Source of the DNA: Prevotella sp.
Lineage (GTDB): Bacteria; Bacteroidota; Bacteroidia; Bacteroidales; Bacteroidaceae
Assembly: GCA_017462915.1 (NCBI GenBank)
Contig: JAFTQG010000045.1
Span: 1 to 64,000, forward strand
Direction of reading: 5' to 3'
DNA length: 64,000 nt
How positions within the stretch are numbered: the first letter of the stretch is position 1; the number at the start of each line of letters is the position of its first letter. A program made the translations under genes and the position numbers. The notes beneath the pieces were generated by a model. That model made no database searches and was not told the origin of the DNA. It saw nothing but the letters and a program-made list of their open reading frames with translations. Positions 7,465 to 17,005 of this stretch are shown one piece after another.

Positions 7465-10299
7465 ATGAGCATAAGATTAAACAAAGCAATCCGTGAACTT
7501 AACATAGGAATACAGACAGCGTCTGAATTCCTTGAAAAGAACTATGGCATAGACAATGCCGACCCTAACCTCAAACTCACCGACGAGCAGTATTCGGCCA
7601 TGAAAGCCGAGTTCAGCACAGACGCCGAGGTGCGCAGCCAGGCCGAGCAGATGCTCCAGAAGAAGGACAAGAAAGCCGAGAAGAAGGAAAGCACCCCTGC
7701 CGCAGAGCCTGCCAAGACAGAGCAGAAAGACGGCAAGCAGACCTTCAATGTCCTCGGCAAGATAGACCTTGACCAGTTCAAGAAGCCTGCAAAGTCATCG
7801 AAAGGCAAGGCCGCCAAGGCCTCAAAGCCTGAACAGCCGAAGCCTGCCAAGGCAGAAACTGTCGAGGCTCCAGCACCGAAGCCGGCACCTGTGGAGAAGA
7901 AGCCCGAGCCGGTTGAGGCTCCTGTGCAGAAGGAAGCTCCGGCACCTGCCGCTCCTGCCGTCAAGGAAGCCACTGCTCCGGCAACCGTTCCAGCCCCTGA
8001 GACCAAAGCCCCGGAGGCAAAGGAAGCCGAGAAGCCTGCCGGAACCACAGACAATGGAGTCTTCCGTCTTGAGCATAACAAGAAGCCAGCCTTCAATGTC
8101 CTCGGCAAGATAGACCTCTCTGCCATCAACCAGAGCACCCGTCCGAAGAAGAAATCCAAGGAGGAGAAGAAGAAGGAGCGTGAGGAAAAGGCACAGCAGG
8201 CACGTGACCAGAAGAAGAAACGTGCACGCATAGGCAAGGAGCGCATAGACATCAACGATGTCGCCAACCAGCCTAAGAAGGGCAAGGGCGGCAACAACGG
8301 CGGTCAGAACTCCGCTGCCAACTCCGGTGCACAAGGCAACAACAAGAAGTCGAAGAAGAAGAACCGTCGCAGCAACCAGCCTCAGGAAGTCGATGACGAG
8401 GCAGTGGCACGCCAGGTAAAGGAGACACTTGCACGCCTCACCAACAAGCAGACGCAGAACAAGAAGGGCGCGAAATACCGTAAGGACAAGCGCGACGCGG
8501 CGGCAGAGCAGCGCGATGCAGCCATGGCAGCAGAGGCAGCAGAGAGCAAGGTGCTGAAGCTCACGGAGTATGTCACCGTCTCCGAGCTCGCCACGATGAT
8601 GGATGTCCCTGTGACAAAGCTCATCGGCACGCTGATGTCCATAGGCGTCATGGTATCCATCAACCAGCGTCTCGACGCCGAGACCATCAATATGGTGGCC
8701 GAGGAGTTCGGCTTCTCTACCGAATACGTCTCCGCTGAGGTGCAGAACGCCATCACCGAAGAGGCTGACGACGAGACAGATCTCCAGGCACGCGCGCCGA
8801 TTGTCACCGTCATGGGCCATGTCGACCACGGCAAGACGTCACTCCTCGACTATGTGCGCAACACCAACGTCATAGCCGGAGAGGCAGGAGGCATCACACA
8901 GCACATCGGTGCCTACAACGTGAAACTTGCCGACGGCAGGAAGATAACATTCCTCGACACCCCGGGACACGAGGCCTTCACCGCCATGCGTGCCCGCGGT
9001 ACACAGGTGACCGATATAGCCATCATCATCATTGCCGCCGACGACTCCGTGATGCCTACTACCAAGGAGGCCATCGCACACGCACAGGCAGCCAACGTGC
9101 CGATGGTGTTTGCCATCAACAAGATAGACAAGCCGGGAGCCAATCCGGACAAGATACGCGAAGACCTCGCGCAGATGAACCTCCTCGTGGAAGAGTGGGG
9201 CGGCAAGTACCAGTGTCAGGAAATCTCGGCAAAGAGCGGTCTCGGCGTCGACGAACTCATGGAGAAGGTGCTCCTCGAGGCAGAGATGCTCGAGCTCAAG
9301 GCCAATCCTAACCGCAAGGCCACCGGCTCTGTCATCGAGGCATCCCTCGACAAGGGCCGCGGATTCATCTCCACGGTGCTCGTCAGCAACGGCACACTGC
9401 ATGTCGGAGACATCATCATCGCCGGCACATACTACGGCCGCGTGAAGGCGATGTTCAACGAACGCAACCAGCGCGTGACGGAAGCCGCTCCGGCAGAACC
9501 GGTGATTGTCCTCGGACTCAACGGCGCTCCGTCGGCAGGAGACTCCTTCCATATCATGGATACCGAGCAGGAAGCCCGCGAGATAGCCAACAAGCGACTG
9601 CAACTGCAGCGTGAGCAGAGCCTGCGCACCACGAAGACTCTCTCCCTCGAGGAGATTGCCCACCGTATCGCCCTCGGAGAGTTCCACATGCTCAACCTCA
9701 TCGTCAAGGCCGACACGCAGGGCTCTGTCGAGGCCCTTACCGACTCCTTCATCAAGCTTTCCACAGAGAAGGTCGAGGTCAAGGTCATCCAGGGAGCCGT
9801 CGGTGCCATCTCGGAGAACGATGTCATGCTGGCATCCACTGCCGAGAACGGCATGATTGTAGGCTTCAACGTGCGTCCTTCCGTCGCAGCCAAGAAGCTC
9901 GCCGAGAACGAAGGTGTGGAAATCAACACCTACTCCGTCATCTATGACGCCATCGACGATATCACGGCAGCCATGGAGGGTATGCTCGACAAGGTCAAGA
10001 AAGAGATTGCCACAGGTACTGTCGAAGTCAGGGAAGTCTTCAAGATTTCCAAGGTCGGCACCATTGCCGGCGCTATCGTCACCGACGGCAAGGTACACCG
10101 CTCGGACAAGGCGCGCCTTATCCGCGACGGCATAGTCATCTTCACCGGCAGCATCAATGCCCTCAAGCGTTACAAGGACGACGCCAAGGAGGTCGCTACC
10201 GGTCTGGAATGCGGTATCTCGCTCGTCAACTGCAACGACATACAGACAGGCGACGTCATCGAGACCTTCACCGAGATAGAGGTGGAGCAGCATCTGTAG
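7465..10299 (+). CDS. infB: translation initiation factor IF-2
   Basis: GTPase that places initiator tRNA on the 30S subunit. The 944 residues comprise an IF2-N module (1-50, [15 protein letters not shown]), a long Lys/Ala/Pro/Glu-rich low-complexity linker (about 70-350), a second IF2-N module (about 365-420), the G domain with G1 GHVDHGKT at 451-458, G3 DTPGH, G4 NKID and G5 SAKSG, then domains II-IV. Unusually for this phylum the start codon has a canonical Shine-Dalgarno sequence, AGGAGGT at 7454-7460, in the 15-bp gap after nusA. The following array B supplies a strong terminator hairpin. Confidence 0.97.
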   Translation: MSIRLNKAIRELNIGIQTASEFLEKNYGIDNADPNLKLTDEQYSAMKAEFSTDAEVRSQAEQMLQKKDKKAEKKESTPAAEPAKTEQKDGKQTFNVLGKIDLDQFKKPAKSSKGKAAKASKPEQPKPAKAETVEAPAPKPAPVEKKPEPVEAPVQKEAPAPAAPAVKEATAPATVPAPETKAPEAKEAEKPAGTTDNGVFRLEHNKKPAFNVLGKIDLSAINQSTRPKKKSKEEKKKEREEKAQQARDQKKKRARIGKERIDINDVANQPKKGKGGNNGGQNSAANSGAQGNNKKSKKKNRRSNQPQEVDDEAVARQVKETLARLTNKQTQNKKGAKYRKDKRDAAAEQRDAAMAAEAAESKVLKLTEYVTVSELATMMDVPVTKLIGTLMSIGVMVSINQRLDAETINMVAEEFGFSTEYVSAEVQNAITEEADDETDLQARAPIVTVMGHVDHGKTSLLDYVRNTNVIAGEAGGITQHIGAYNVKLADGRKITFLDTPGHEAFTAMRARGTQVTDIAIIIIAADDSVMPTTKEAIAHAQAANVPMVFAINKIDKPGANPDKIREDLAQMNLLVEEWGGKYQCQEISAKSGLGVDELMEKVLLEAEMLELKANPNRKATGSVIEASLDKGRGFISTVLVSNGTLHVGDIIIAGTYYGRVKAMFNERNQRVTEAAPAEPVIVLGLNGAPSAGDSFHIMDTEQEAREIANKRLQLQREQSLRTTKTLSLEEIAHRIALGEFHMLNLIVKADTQGSVEALTDSFIKLSTEKVEVKVIQGAVGAISENDVMLASTAENGMIVGFNVRPSVAAKKLAENEGVEINTYSVIYDAIDDITAAMEGMLDKVKKEIATGTVEVREVFKISKVGTIAGAIVTDGKVHRSDKARLIRDGIVIFTGSINALKRYKDDAKEVATGLECGISLVNCNDIQTGDVIETFTEIEVEQHL

Positions 10300-10330
10300 A
10301 CAAGCCGCGGCTGATATCTCCGCGCCCCGT

Positions 10331-10440
10331 GCAAGGGACATTGCTCCCCGTGGGAGGAGCATTTGCGCCTTGTGCGAGGAGTATTTACACTTTATACGAG
10401 TAGTATTTGCGCTTTGTGCGAGAAGTATCGCGCCGTCAAT
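10331..10440. repeat. 22-bp array of a second unit type
   Basis: Five units start at 10331, 10353, 10375, 10397 and 10419, exactly 22 bp apart, with a consensus close to cGAGgAGTATTTgCGCTTTG. The first unit is degenerate (about 13 of 22 bases). The unit differs from GGTSACC, yet the phase is continuous: one further 22-bp step (10441) leads to the first GGTCACC core of array B at 10463. Confidence 0.75.
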
Positions 10441-10456
10441 GTAAAAGAAACGATAT

Positions 10457-10544
10457 GAAAAAGGTCACCTTTCGTACTGTGAAAGGTGACCTTTTTTGTG
10501 GTTAGGGGTGACCTTTTGTATCATGAAAGGTCACCCTTGGTTGT
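10457..10544. repeat. 22-bp array B (four GGTSACC units), forms an infB terminator
   Basis: Cores at 10463, 10485, 10507 and 10529, again exactly 22 bp apart: GGTCACC, GGTGACC, GGTGACC, GGTCACC. Units 1 and 2 are complementary over about 16 bp (AAAAAGGTCACCTTTC with GAAAGGTGACCTTTTT) around a 7-nt loop, and the second arm runs into a T tract, so the pair should act as an intrinsic terminator for rimP-nusA-infB. Confidence 0.85.
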
Positions 10545-10730
10545 TTAGTCGTTTAGTTGTCTGGTTGTTGCGGTGAGATGCTACTTGCGGTTTTTATAGC
10601 CGGAATAACCGATATAGCCCCAATAGCCTTTATAGTTTCTATAGCGTCTATTCTGGCTATACAGGCTATATCGGCTATAACCGTAAAACCGCATAACCGT
10701 GTAATATCCGTAAAACCGCAGGAAACCGCC
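10545..10730. repeat. octamer and 9-mer repeat spacer
   Basis: GTTTAGTC/GTTTAGTT octamers (10548-10568), degenerate 9-mers of the GGCTAT/AATAGCC type in both orientations (10595-10680), then AACCG octamers up to the dgt stop codon at 10731. No gene seen in 10300-10730. Confidence 0.75.
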
Positions 10731-12080
10731 TTACACTATCGGCAGACTGATACCGTTGATTTTCTGGTATATGTCGAGCGCGTAGATATCCGTCATACCC
10801 GAGATGTAGTCTATCACGGCAAGGATGCGCGTCTCGAGGTCTGCGGCCTCGATGTCATACTGCGAGGAGACGCGGCGGATGAGCTGCCGAGAGTAGAAAC
10901 GGTCGGGATACACCGCCGCCTCCACCATCTGCTCCATGAGAGTCTCCATGATTTTATAACCCGAAAGCTCTATGTCGAGAACAGGCTTGCTGCTGTATAT
11001 CTTCTCGCGCGACACCTCCTGACACCTCCTGTAGGTAGAGAGTGGAAGCTCAGGTATACGGTCCATCAGACTGCCGTGGAACTCTCCGCGGAGAATCTCC
11101 TCCTCATGAGCCGTGAAGACGTCCACGCAGAGCCCCTCGAGCAGGCCTATCACCCTCGCTCTCATATAGATGACCTTCTCGTTATTGTCCGTTATGCCCT
11201 CCTCGTCTATGCGGCGGCGTATGGCGCGCTGCGTCTCCTCGTCGAAGAATCCGAGGAGCAGTCCGCTCGTTTCCTCAAACGACAGAATCTTCAACTTGTG
11301 GGCATCCTCGATGTCCATTATCTCATAACAGATGTCGTCCGCCGCCTCCACGAGATAGACGAGAGGGTGTCTGAGCCCCTCGCACCCCAGTTCGGAGGCT
11401 ATCTTGCGGTAGATATGTGCGTCATCGTTGAAGTATCCGAACTTTCCCCTGCCGCAGTAGTGCGCCCCGGGAGCGTCGCAGACAGTGCCCTTCTCCGCCA
11501 GACGGCTCTCGCAAGGGTATTTTATTATCGACGCAAGAGTCGTGTATGTCATTACGAAACCACCCTCGCGACGGCCCTTGAACCTGTGTGCGAGGAGGCG
11601 GAAAGCATTGGCGTTGCCCTCGAAATGCGTGATGTCGTCCCATAGTTCGCGGCTTATCATCTCCCTGATGTACTTGCCCTTGCCCTCGGTGAAGAAGGTC
11701 TGTATCGCCTTCTCTCCCGAATGTCCGAACGGAGGGTTGCCCATGTCGTGGGCAAGGCAGGCGGTAGCCACGATGGTGCCAATCTCCTGAAACAGCGTGT
11801 CCTGCAGCTCAGGGTGCACGGCGGTGAGCGCACGCGCCACATCATTGCCGAGTGACATGCCCACACTGGCTACCTCGAGCGAGTGAGTGAGGCGGTTGTG
11901 CACGAAGATGCTCCCCGGGAGAGGGAACACCTGCGTCTTGTTCTGCATACGGCGGAAAGGAGCCGAGAATATCAGCCTGTCATAGTCGCGCTTGAACTCC
12001 GAGCGCTCGTCGTGACGCTCTATATGGCGCGCCTCCTGTCCGAGGCGTTTCGCCGAAATAAGTCGTTGCCAGTTCATCAT
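10731..12080 (-). CDS. dgt: deoxyguanosinetriphosphate triphosphohydrolase (HD superfamily)
   Basis: Hydrolyses dGTP (or, in relatives, other dNTPs) to the nucleoside and triphosphate, controlling dNTP pools. The 449 residues show the family start (RLGQEARHIERHDERSEFKRDYDRLIFS) with the Dgt signature FRRMQNKTQVFPL, then R/H and HD metal-binding motifs: RLTHSLEVA and HDMGNPPFGHSGE with H111-D112, and a later D (VEAADDICYEI). It is divergent from dut, another dNTP-pool enzyme. The -7 box lies only 4 nt before the ATG, so the mRNA may be leaderless; a second ATG follows directly. Confidence 0.93.
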   Translation of the reverse strand: MMNWQRLISAKRLGQEARHIERHDERSEFKRDYDRLIFSAPFRRMQNKTQVFPLPGSIFVHNRLTHSLEVASVGMSLGNDVARALTAVHPELQDTLFQEIGTIVATACLAHDMGNPPFGHSGEKAIQTFFTEGKGKYIREMISRELWDDITHFEGNANAFRLLAHRFKGRREGGFVMTYTTLASIIKYPCESRLAEKGTVCDAPGAHYCGRGKFGYFNDDAHIYRKIASELGCEGLRHPLVYLVEAADDICYEIMDIEDAHKLKILSFEETSGLLLGFFDEETQRAIRRRIDEEGITDNNEKVIYMRARVIGLLEGLCVDVFTAHEEEILRGEFHGSLMDRIPELPLSTYRRCQEVSREKIYSSKPVLDIELSGYKIMETLMEQMVEAAVYPDRFYSRQLIRRVSSQYDIEAADLETRILAVIDYISGMTDIYALDIYQKINGISLPIV

Positions 12081-12084
12081 GGTG

Positions 12085-12092
12085 CAAAAGTA
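12085..12092 (-). promoter_or_regulatory. -7 promoter box of dgt
   Basis: TACTTTTG on the minus strand, separated from the dgt ATG by four bases (CACC). With the usual distance to the transcription start the mRNA would begin at or within the start codon. Confidence 0.6.
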
Positions 12093-12156
12093 GTAAAATA
12101 AATTAAGAATTAGGTATTAAGGAAAGACATTTCTTGCTTTATTCGGGAAAAAACAG

Positions 12157-12164
12157 TAATTTTG
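12157..12164 (+). promoter_or_regulatory. -7 and -33 promoter of the dut operon
   Basis: TAATTTTG matches the -7 consensus, and a TTG at 12134-12136 is placed 20 bp upstream, the usual -33 spacing. Confidence 0.7.
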
Positions 12165-12200
12165 CAGGTAATATAAGCAATATATCAATCCAATACGAGG

Positions 12201-12638
12201 ATGCTACAAGTAAAGATAATAAACAAGGGACACCATCCGCTCCCTGCCTACGCCACGGAGCAAAGCGCAGGGATGGACCTGCGTGCCAATCTCGACGAGC
12301 CTATAGTGCTCCGTCCCATGCAGCGCGCGATAGTCAAGACAGGACTTTTCATGGCTCTTCCTGCCGGATACGAGGCGCAGGTGAGGCCACGCTCGGGACT
12401 CGCGCTGAAGCACGGCATCACCGTGCTCAACTCCCCGGGCACCATCGACGCCGACTACCGTGGGGAGATAGGTGTGCTTCTCATCAATCTCAGCGACCGT
12501 GACTTCACCGTAAACGACGGCGAGCGCATAGCGCAGATGGTAATAGCGAGACACGAGACGGCAGAGTTTGCCATTGTCGACGCTCTCGACGAGACGGAGC
12601 GCGGCGCCGGAGGCTACGGCCATACCGGTGTGAAATGA
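12201..12638 (+). CDS. dut: dUTP diphosphatase
   Basis: Trimeric enzyme that hydrolyses dUTP to dUMP and pyrophosphate, keeping uracil out of DNA and supplying dTMP synthesis. All five dUTPase motifs are visible in the 145 residues: AGMDLRA (about 23-29), [17 protein letters not shown] with the catalytic Asp, GERIAQMV, and the C-terminal GAGGYGHTG. It is the first gene of a four-gene run (dut, TPR protein, DUF4292 lipoprotein, EnvC-like) that is a recurrent Bacteroidetes arrangement, and it is divergent from dgt. Confidence 0.96.
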   Translation: MLQVKIINKGHHPLPAYATEQSAGMDLRANLDEPIVLRPMQRAIVKTGLFMALPAGYEAQVRPRSGLALKHGITVLNSPGTIDADYRGEIGVLLINLSDRDFTVNDGERIAQMVIARHETAEFAIVDALDETERGAGGYGHTGVK

Positions 12639-12662
12639 TTCCCGAAAGACATTTTTCAGATT

Positions 12663-14336
12663 ATGCATATTCCTGTAAGACAGCATAACGCCTTGCGCAG
12701 AGCCTTCTCCGCGGTGCTCCTCGGCATCGTGGCGGCAGCGGCCATTGCCGATGACTATCTCGAGAAAGGCGGATTCACCGAGGAGGAGAAGAACAGTTTC
12801 AGCTACGTATTCCTCGGTGCGGTGACGCGTCTCAATACAGGCGACGTCGATTCTGCCATGGTGATGCTGGAGCGTTGCCGCGAGATAGCCCCGGAAGCCT
12901 CGGAGACATACTTCTTCCTCGCCGACTGCTACAGGCAGAAGGGACAGGACTCGCTGAAGGTGCTGATGATGCGCAAGGCGGCAGAGCTCAGTCCGGAGAA
13001 CATCACCTATAAGGAGGCTCTGCTCCCGGTGTATCTCGAGAGCAACGAGGTAGACAGCGCCATCGCCGTGGCTGAGGAGATCGTGGGCGGCACTCCCGAG
13101 AGGACAGACATGCTGCAGCTGCTCCTGCAGATATATTCCTTCAAGAAGGACAACGCCAAATGTCTCGAGACGCTCAACCGCCTGGAGGTGCAGGAAGGAC
13201 AGACAGAGCAGCTCACGATGTCTAAGGTGCAGCTGTACAACGCCATGGGCGAGGACAAGAAGGCCTACAGCGAACTGAAATCTCTTGTCAAGAACCACCC
13301 CCTGGACCTCAACTACCGCGTCATGCTCGGCAACTGGCTCCTCGGCAAGGACCGGAAGAAGGAGGCCATGGCAGAATACCGTGCCGTCCTCACCGAAGAA
13401 CCTGACAACGAGGCGGCGCAGATGTCGATGATGGACTACTACCGCAGCGAGGGGCTCGACTCCGTGGCTGACTTCCACCGCGACAGGATACTGCTGAGCC
13501 CGAAGACACAACAGTCGACACGTATGCTCCTCCTCAAGCAGTTCATACGCCAGCAGGAACAGTCGACGACAGACTCTACGGCGGTGCTCGCCCTGTTTGA
13601 CAGGATTCTCGAGGGCAAGCAGCCGGACACGCAGATTCTGGAACTGAAACTGGCGTACATGACAATGAAGAAGATGCCTGAGGACTCCCTGAAGACCGTC
13701 CTGCAGCAGGTGCTCGACCAGCGGCCGGAACACGCGCAGGCGCGCTTCGAACTGATACGCATGGCATGGGGAAAGGACGACCACGAGGAGATGATACGCC
13801 TCGCACAGCCTGCCCTGCAGTATAATCCCGATGAATGGGCGTTCAGCTATTTCCTCGGCGTGGCTTACTTCCTCAATGACCAGCTCGACAAGTGCATAGA
13901 GTCTCTTGTGGCGGCTTCGGAGCATGTGGATGAGACAAAGGAGAAGGAACTGGCGGTGGAGATGTACTCGCTCCTCGGCGATGCGTATGCCAAGACAGGA
14001 CGCCCTGACGACGCTTTCACCGCGTATGACAACTGCCTGCGCCTTGACCCTGAGAAGATTCCGTGCCTGAACAACTACGCATACTACCTCTCTGAGGAAA
14101 ACCGCGACCTCGACAGGGCTGCCGCCATGAGCCTCAAGACGATAAAGGCGGAGCCGAACAACTCCACATATCTTGACACCTACGCCTGGATTCTCTTCCT
14201 ACAGGGACGCTACGAGGAGGCAAAGATATACATAGACCTTGCCGTGAAAAACTTTGACGAGACGCAGGACAACAGCGTAATCATAGGCCACCGCGACGAG
14301 ATAGACCGCAAGCTCGAAGCCGCGAAAGGCAAATGA
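12663..14336 (+). CDS. exported tetratricopeptide-repeat protein
   Basis: A 557-residue protein with an N-terminal signal or membrane anchor (ALRRAFSAVLLGIVAAAAIA, about 10-29) and 10-14 TPR-like helix pairs through the rest; clear ones are near 65-100 (AMVMLERCREIAPEASETYFFLAD), 335-370 and 430-500 (GDAYAKTGRPDDAFTAYDNCLRLDP). TPRs mediate protein contacts; the position between dut and a lipoprotein/LytM pair suggests an envelope assembly role, but this is inference. Begins 24 bp after dut. Confidence 0.88.
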   Translation: MHIPVRQHNALRRAFSAVLLGIVAAAAIADDYLEKGGFTEEEKNSFSYVFLGAVTRLNTGDVDSAMVMLERCREIAPEASETYFFLADCYRQKGQDSLKVLMMRKAAELSPENITYKEALLPVYLESNEVDSAIAVAEEIVGGTPERTDMLQLLLQIYSFKKDNAKCLETLNRLEVQEGQTEQLTMSKVQLYNAMGEDKKAYSELKSLVKNHPLDLNYRVMLGNWLLGKDRKKEAMAEYRAVLTEEPDNEAAQMSMMDYYRSEGLDSVADFHRDRILLSPKTQQSTRMLLLKQFIRQQEQSTTDSTAVLALFDRILEGKQPDTQILELKLAYMTMKKMPEDSLKTVLQQVLDQRPEHAQARFELIRMAWGKDDHEEMIRLAQPALQYNPDEWAFSYFLGVAYFLNDQLDKCIESLVAASEHVDETKEKELAVEMYSLLGDAYAKTGRPDDAFTAYDNCLRLDPEKIPCLNNYAYYLSEENRDLDRAAAMSLKTIKAEPNNSTYLDTYAWILFLQGRYEEAKIYIDLAVKNFDETQDNSVIIGHRDEIDRKLEAAKGK

Positions 14337-14409
14337 CCGTGCCTGCACACAGCAGGGGAGGAAGAAAGACAAACTGTTTTCAAGACCATTATTATATCTC
14401 AATCATCCC

Positions 14410-15093
14410 ATGACAATGAATATAAAGACCATTATATGTGCCGCGGCCGTCGGCGTGATGCTCGCAGCCTGCGGCTCCTCAAAGCCTGTCACACAGGAAC
14501 CGATAAGAAAGACCGAGGGAGGGAAGACCGTCTCCTCTGGCAGCATGGATGACCTGGCGCGCCAGGTGGGCGTGGAACCGAACATCTCCGTGCAGAGATT
14601 CACTGCCGATATAGACCTCTCCATAGGCATGGGAGGCAGTTCCTATAATCTCGGAGGCAAGCTCGCCATGAAGCGCGGACAGGTAGTGAGGCTCAACCTT
14701 ACCTTCATGGGATTCATAGAGGTAGGCATCATCGAGTTCACGCCAGACTATATCCTCATCGTGAACCGTATGGGAAAGGAGTATACCAAGGCTCAGTACA
14801 ACAGCCTTGATGTACTTGTCAAGAACAAGATCAACTTCAAGTATGTAGAGACGATAGCATGGAAAAACCTCTACTCTCCCGACGGCAGGAAAATAAGGGA
14901 CGCCGCCTTCGGCAAGATGATAGAGCAGCTCATAAACTCCAATGTCAAGGACAGCGGCAAGGTGACGGTGAAGATGGATATCGGTGCTCCGAACACTGCA
15001 AAGGACTTTGAGACCTACACCTCCGTGAAGGCTACATACCGCGAGGTGCCTGCACAGGTGCTTATAGCAAAGCTCATGGATTTTGCAAAGTAA
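14410..15093 (+). CDS. DUF4292 lipoprotein (LolA/LolB-like fold)
   Basis: A 227-residue lipoprotein: signal peptide with lipobox LAAC near residue 20, then a Gly/Ser spacer and a beta-rich domain with LolA/LolB-like strand pattern (FTADIDLSIGMGGSSYNLGGKLAMKRGQVVRLNLTF split over several strands). DUF4292 proteins are found in this position, after a TPR protein and before a LytM protein, across Bacteroidetes, and may carry lipoproteins or lipids; that role is inferred. A second in-frame ATG two codons in (14416) is an equally good start. Confidence 0.85.
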   Translation: MTMNIKTIICAAAVGVMLAACGSSKPVTQEPIRKTEGGKTVSSGSMDDLARQVGVEPNISVQRFTADIDLSIGMGGSSYNLGGKLAMKRGQVVRLNLTFMGFIEVGIIEFTPDYILIVNRMGKEYTKAQYNSLDVLVKNKINFKYVETIAWKNLYSPDGRKIRDAAFGKMIEQLINSNVKDSGKVTVKMDIGAPNTAKDFETYTSVKATYREVPAQVLIAKLMDFAK

Positions 15094-15099
15094 TTTGAA

Positions 15100-15259
15100 C
15101 AGTTGTTTGGTGGTTTGGTTGTTTAGTGGTTTAGTCGTTTAGTTGTTTGGCTATTACTATTATAACTATTCCGGCTATATCGGCTATTCCGGCTATCAAC
15201 CTAAAACCCACAACCATCAACCACATAACCGTAAAACCGCTCAACCGCAAAGAAAACCG
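15100..15259. repeat. octamer and 9-mer repeat spacer before the EnvC-like gene
   Basis: GTTTAGTN/GTTTGGTT octamers at 15106-15150, then TATTCCGGC/TATATCGGC 9-mers (15166-15197), then AACC and AACCG octamers to 15258. An open frame runs through it from 15143, but it only translates repeat sequence. Confidence 0.8.
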
Positions 15260-16864
15260 ATGAAGAGACATCTACTCATAATACTCGCCATGCTCATGTG
15301 CCTCGGCGTGCCTGCACAGCAACGTAACGGCAAGACAAGAAAAGCCACGGCAACCTCCACGGCACGGAAACGCTCTACGGGAAAAACCAAAAAGACCAAG
15401 ACGCGCTCCAGGACAAAGAAGGCCACACCGACCAACTCTTCCATAAAGGGACTGCAAAACCAGCGCGCGGCATTGCGGAAGCAGATAAGGGCACAGGAGG
15501 CTGCCTTGCGACGCAATAAGGAGGATGTCAAGAAGAAGCTCCACGACCTTATGATTATCTCCGGCGACATCGAGACATACCGCCGCAGCATAGACAGCAT
15601 AAACAAGGACATCCGCAGCATACAGGGCAATATAGATATCCTTGAGAGCCAGCTCTCGACACTCAATCTCCAGCTTGCCGACCGCCGTCGCAGATATGTC
15701 AAGGCGATGCGCTACATGAACCGCCACAACTCCGTGCAGGACCAGCTGATGTTCATCTTCTCTGCAAAGTCGCTGACACAGATGTACCGTCGCCTGCGTT
15801 TCCTGCGCGAATACGCCTCCTACCAGAGAGTGCAGGGCGAGCAGGTGAAGATGAAGCAGGCGCAGATCAACAGGAAGCAGGAACAGCTTGTCGCGGTAAG
15901 GAGCGAGAAGAGCAACCTCCTCTATAAAGGCAAGAAGGAGCAGGCGGCACTGCAGGGCAAACATGCCGAACAGCAGGCTCTTGTCGGCAAGCTCCAGAAG
16001 CAGCAGAAAGTGATACAGAGCGTCATAGACGAACAGAAGAAGAAGGATGCCGCACTCAATGCACAGATAGACGCGGAGATAGCCAAGGAGGTGGAACGCG
16101 CACGCCTTCGTGCCGAGGCTGAGGCAAAGAAGCGTGCCGAAGCAGAGGCTGCCGCAAGGAAGAAGGCTGCCGAGGAACTTGCGCGTAAGCGTGCCGAGGC
16201 GGCAAGGAAGAATGAGGAGAACGCACGGCGCATAGCCGAGGCGCGTGCCCGTGAAGAGAGGGCAAAGGCTGCTGCCCGCGAGGCTGCGAGAAAGGATGCC
16301 GCCGCCAAGAAACGTGCCGAGCAGGCTGCCCGTGAGGCAGAAGCGGAGCGCAGGGCGGCAGAGCGCAAGGCCGCTGCCGAGAAGAAACGCGGGGAGAAAG
16401 AGGTAGACGAAGCACGGAGAGAGGCAGAACCGACATTGAGGATGAGCTCTGCAGACCGTCTCGTCAGTGGCGGATTCGAGAAAAACCGCGGACGCCTGCC
16501 TATGCCTATCACAGGCGGTTACCGCATCGTCAGCCACTACGGCCAGTATACTGTCGATGGACTGCCTAATGTGCATCTCGACAATAAGGGAATAAACATC
16601 CTCGGTTCGTCGGGCTGTGCCGCACGCGCCATCTACGACGGCGAGGTGAGTGCCGTGTTCGGTTATGGCGGCCAGATGGTTGTCATGGTGCGCCACGGAC
16701 AGTATATCTCCGTCTACTGCAACCTGCGCAGCGTAAGTGTCTCGCGCGGACAGAAGGTCTCTGCCAGACAGCAGCTGGGCATCGTCGGCAACAACAATAT
16801 CCTTCAGTTCCAGCTCCGCCGTGGCACGGCAAAGCTCAATCCTGAGTCCTGGCTGGGCAGATGA
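15260..16864 (+). CDS. EnvC-like murein hydrolase activator (M23/LytM domain)
   Basis: A 534-residue periplasmic protein starting at the ATG that gives a clean signal peptide (MKRHLLIILAMLMCLGVPAQ). A long coiled coil follows (about 65-385), first heptad-rich and then an extreme Ala/Arg/Glu/Lys stretch, ending in a LytM/M23 domain (about 415-534). The zinc ligands are gone: the HxxxD site reads NKGIN and the final HxH site reads LQFQLR. EnvC and NlpD have similarly degenerate LytM domains and activate cell-separation amidases instead of cutting peptidoglycan, so an activator role is likely. Last gene of the dut operon; terminator follows. Confidence 0.9.
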   Translation: MKRHLLIILAMLMCLGVPAQQRNGKTRKATATSTARKRSTGKTKKTKTRSRTKKATPTNSSIKGLQNQRAALRKQIRAQEAALRRNKEDVKKKLHDLMIISGDIETYRRSIDSINKDIRSIQGNIDILESQLSTLNLQLADRRRRYVKAMRYMNRHNSVQDQLMFIFSAKSLTQMYRRLRFLREYASYQRVQGEQVKMKQAQINRKQEQLVAVRSEKSNLLYKGKKEQAALQGKHAEQQALVGKLQKQQKVIQSVIDEQKKKDAALNAQIDAEIAKEVERARLRAEAEAKKRAEAEAAARKKAAEELARKRAEAARKNEENARRIAEARAREERAKAAAREAARKDAAAKKRAEQAAREAEAERRAAERKAAAEKKRGEKEVDEARREAEPTLRMSSADRLVSGGFEKNRGRLPMPITGGYRIVSHYGQYTVDGLPNVHLDNKGINILGSSGCAARAIYDGEVSAVFGYGGQMVVMVRHGQYISVYCNLRSVSVSRGQKVSARQQLGIVGNNNILQFQLRRGTAKLNPESWLGR

Positions 16865-16954
16865 TATGCCGCGCGACAGCTGTTGAAGACTTTATAAAAA
16901 AGACAACTGACACTTGCTGACAGCCTTTAAGGCATATTCCCCTATACAAGTAAG

Positions 16955-17001
16955 AAAGAGGAGCTAAGACATCATGATATATGTTTTAGCTCCTCTTTTT
17001 T
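16955..17001. terminator. bidirectional terminator between convergent genes
   Basis: AAGAGGAGCTAA pairs with TTAGCTCCTCTT; the stem is followed by T runs on the plus strand and by a mixed T-rich run on the minus strand, ending both the EnvC-like operon and the convergent gene at 17006. Confidence 0.85.
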
Positions 17002-17005
17002 GCTT

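Noticed and set aside
8839..10362. 507-codon minus-strand frame
   Set aside because: Antisense to infB; no family motif, infB is unambiguous.
10557..11645. 362-codon plus-strand frame
   Set aside because: Antisense to dgt and starting in octamer repeats.
12204..13925. 573-codon minus-strand frame
   Set aside because: Antisense to dut and the TPR protein gene; long only because of GC-rich codon use in these genes.
15272..16696. 474-codon minus-strand frame
   Set aside because: Antisense to the coiled-coil EnvC-like gene; leucine- and cysteine-rich artefact of Ala/Arg/Glu codons.
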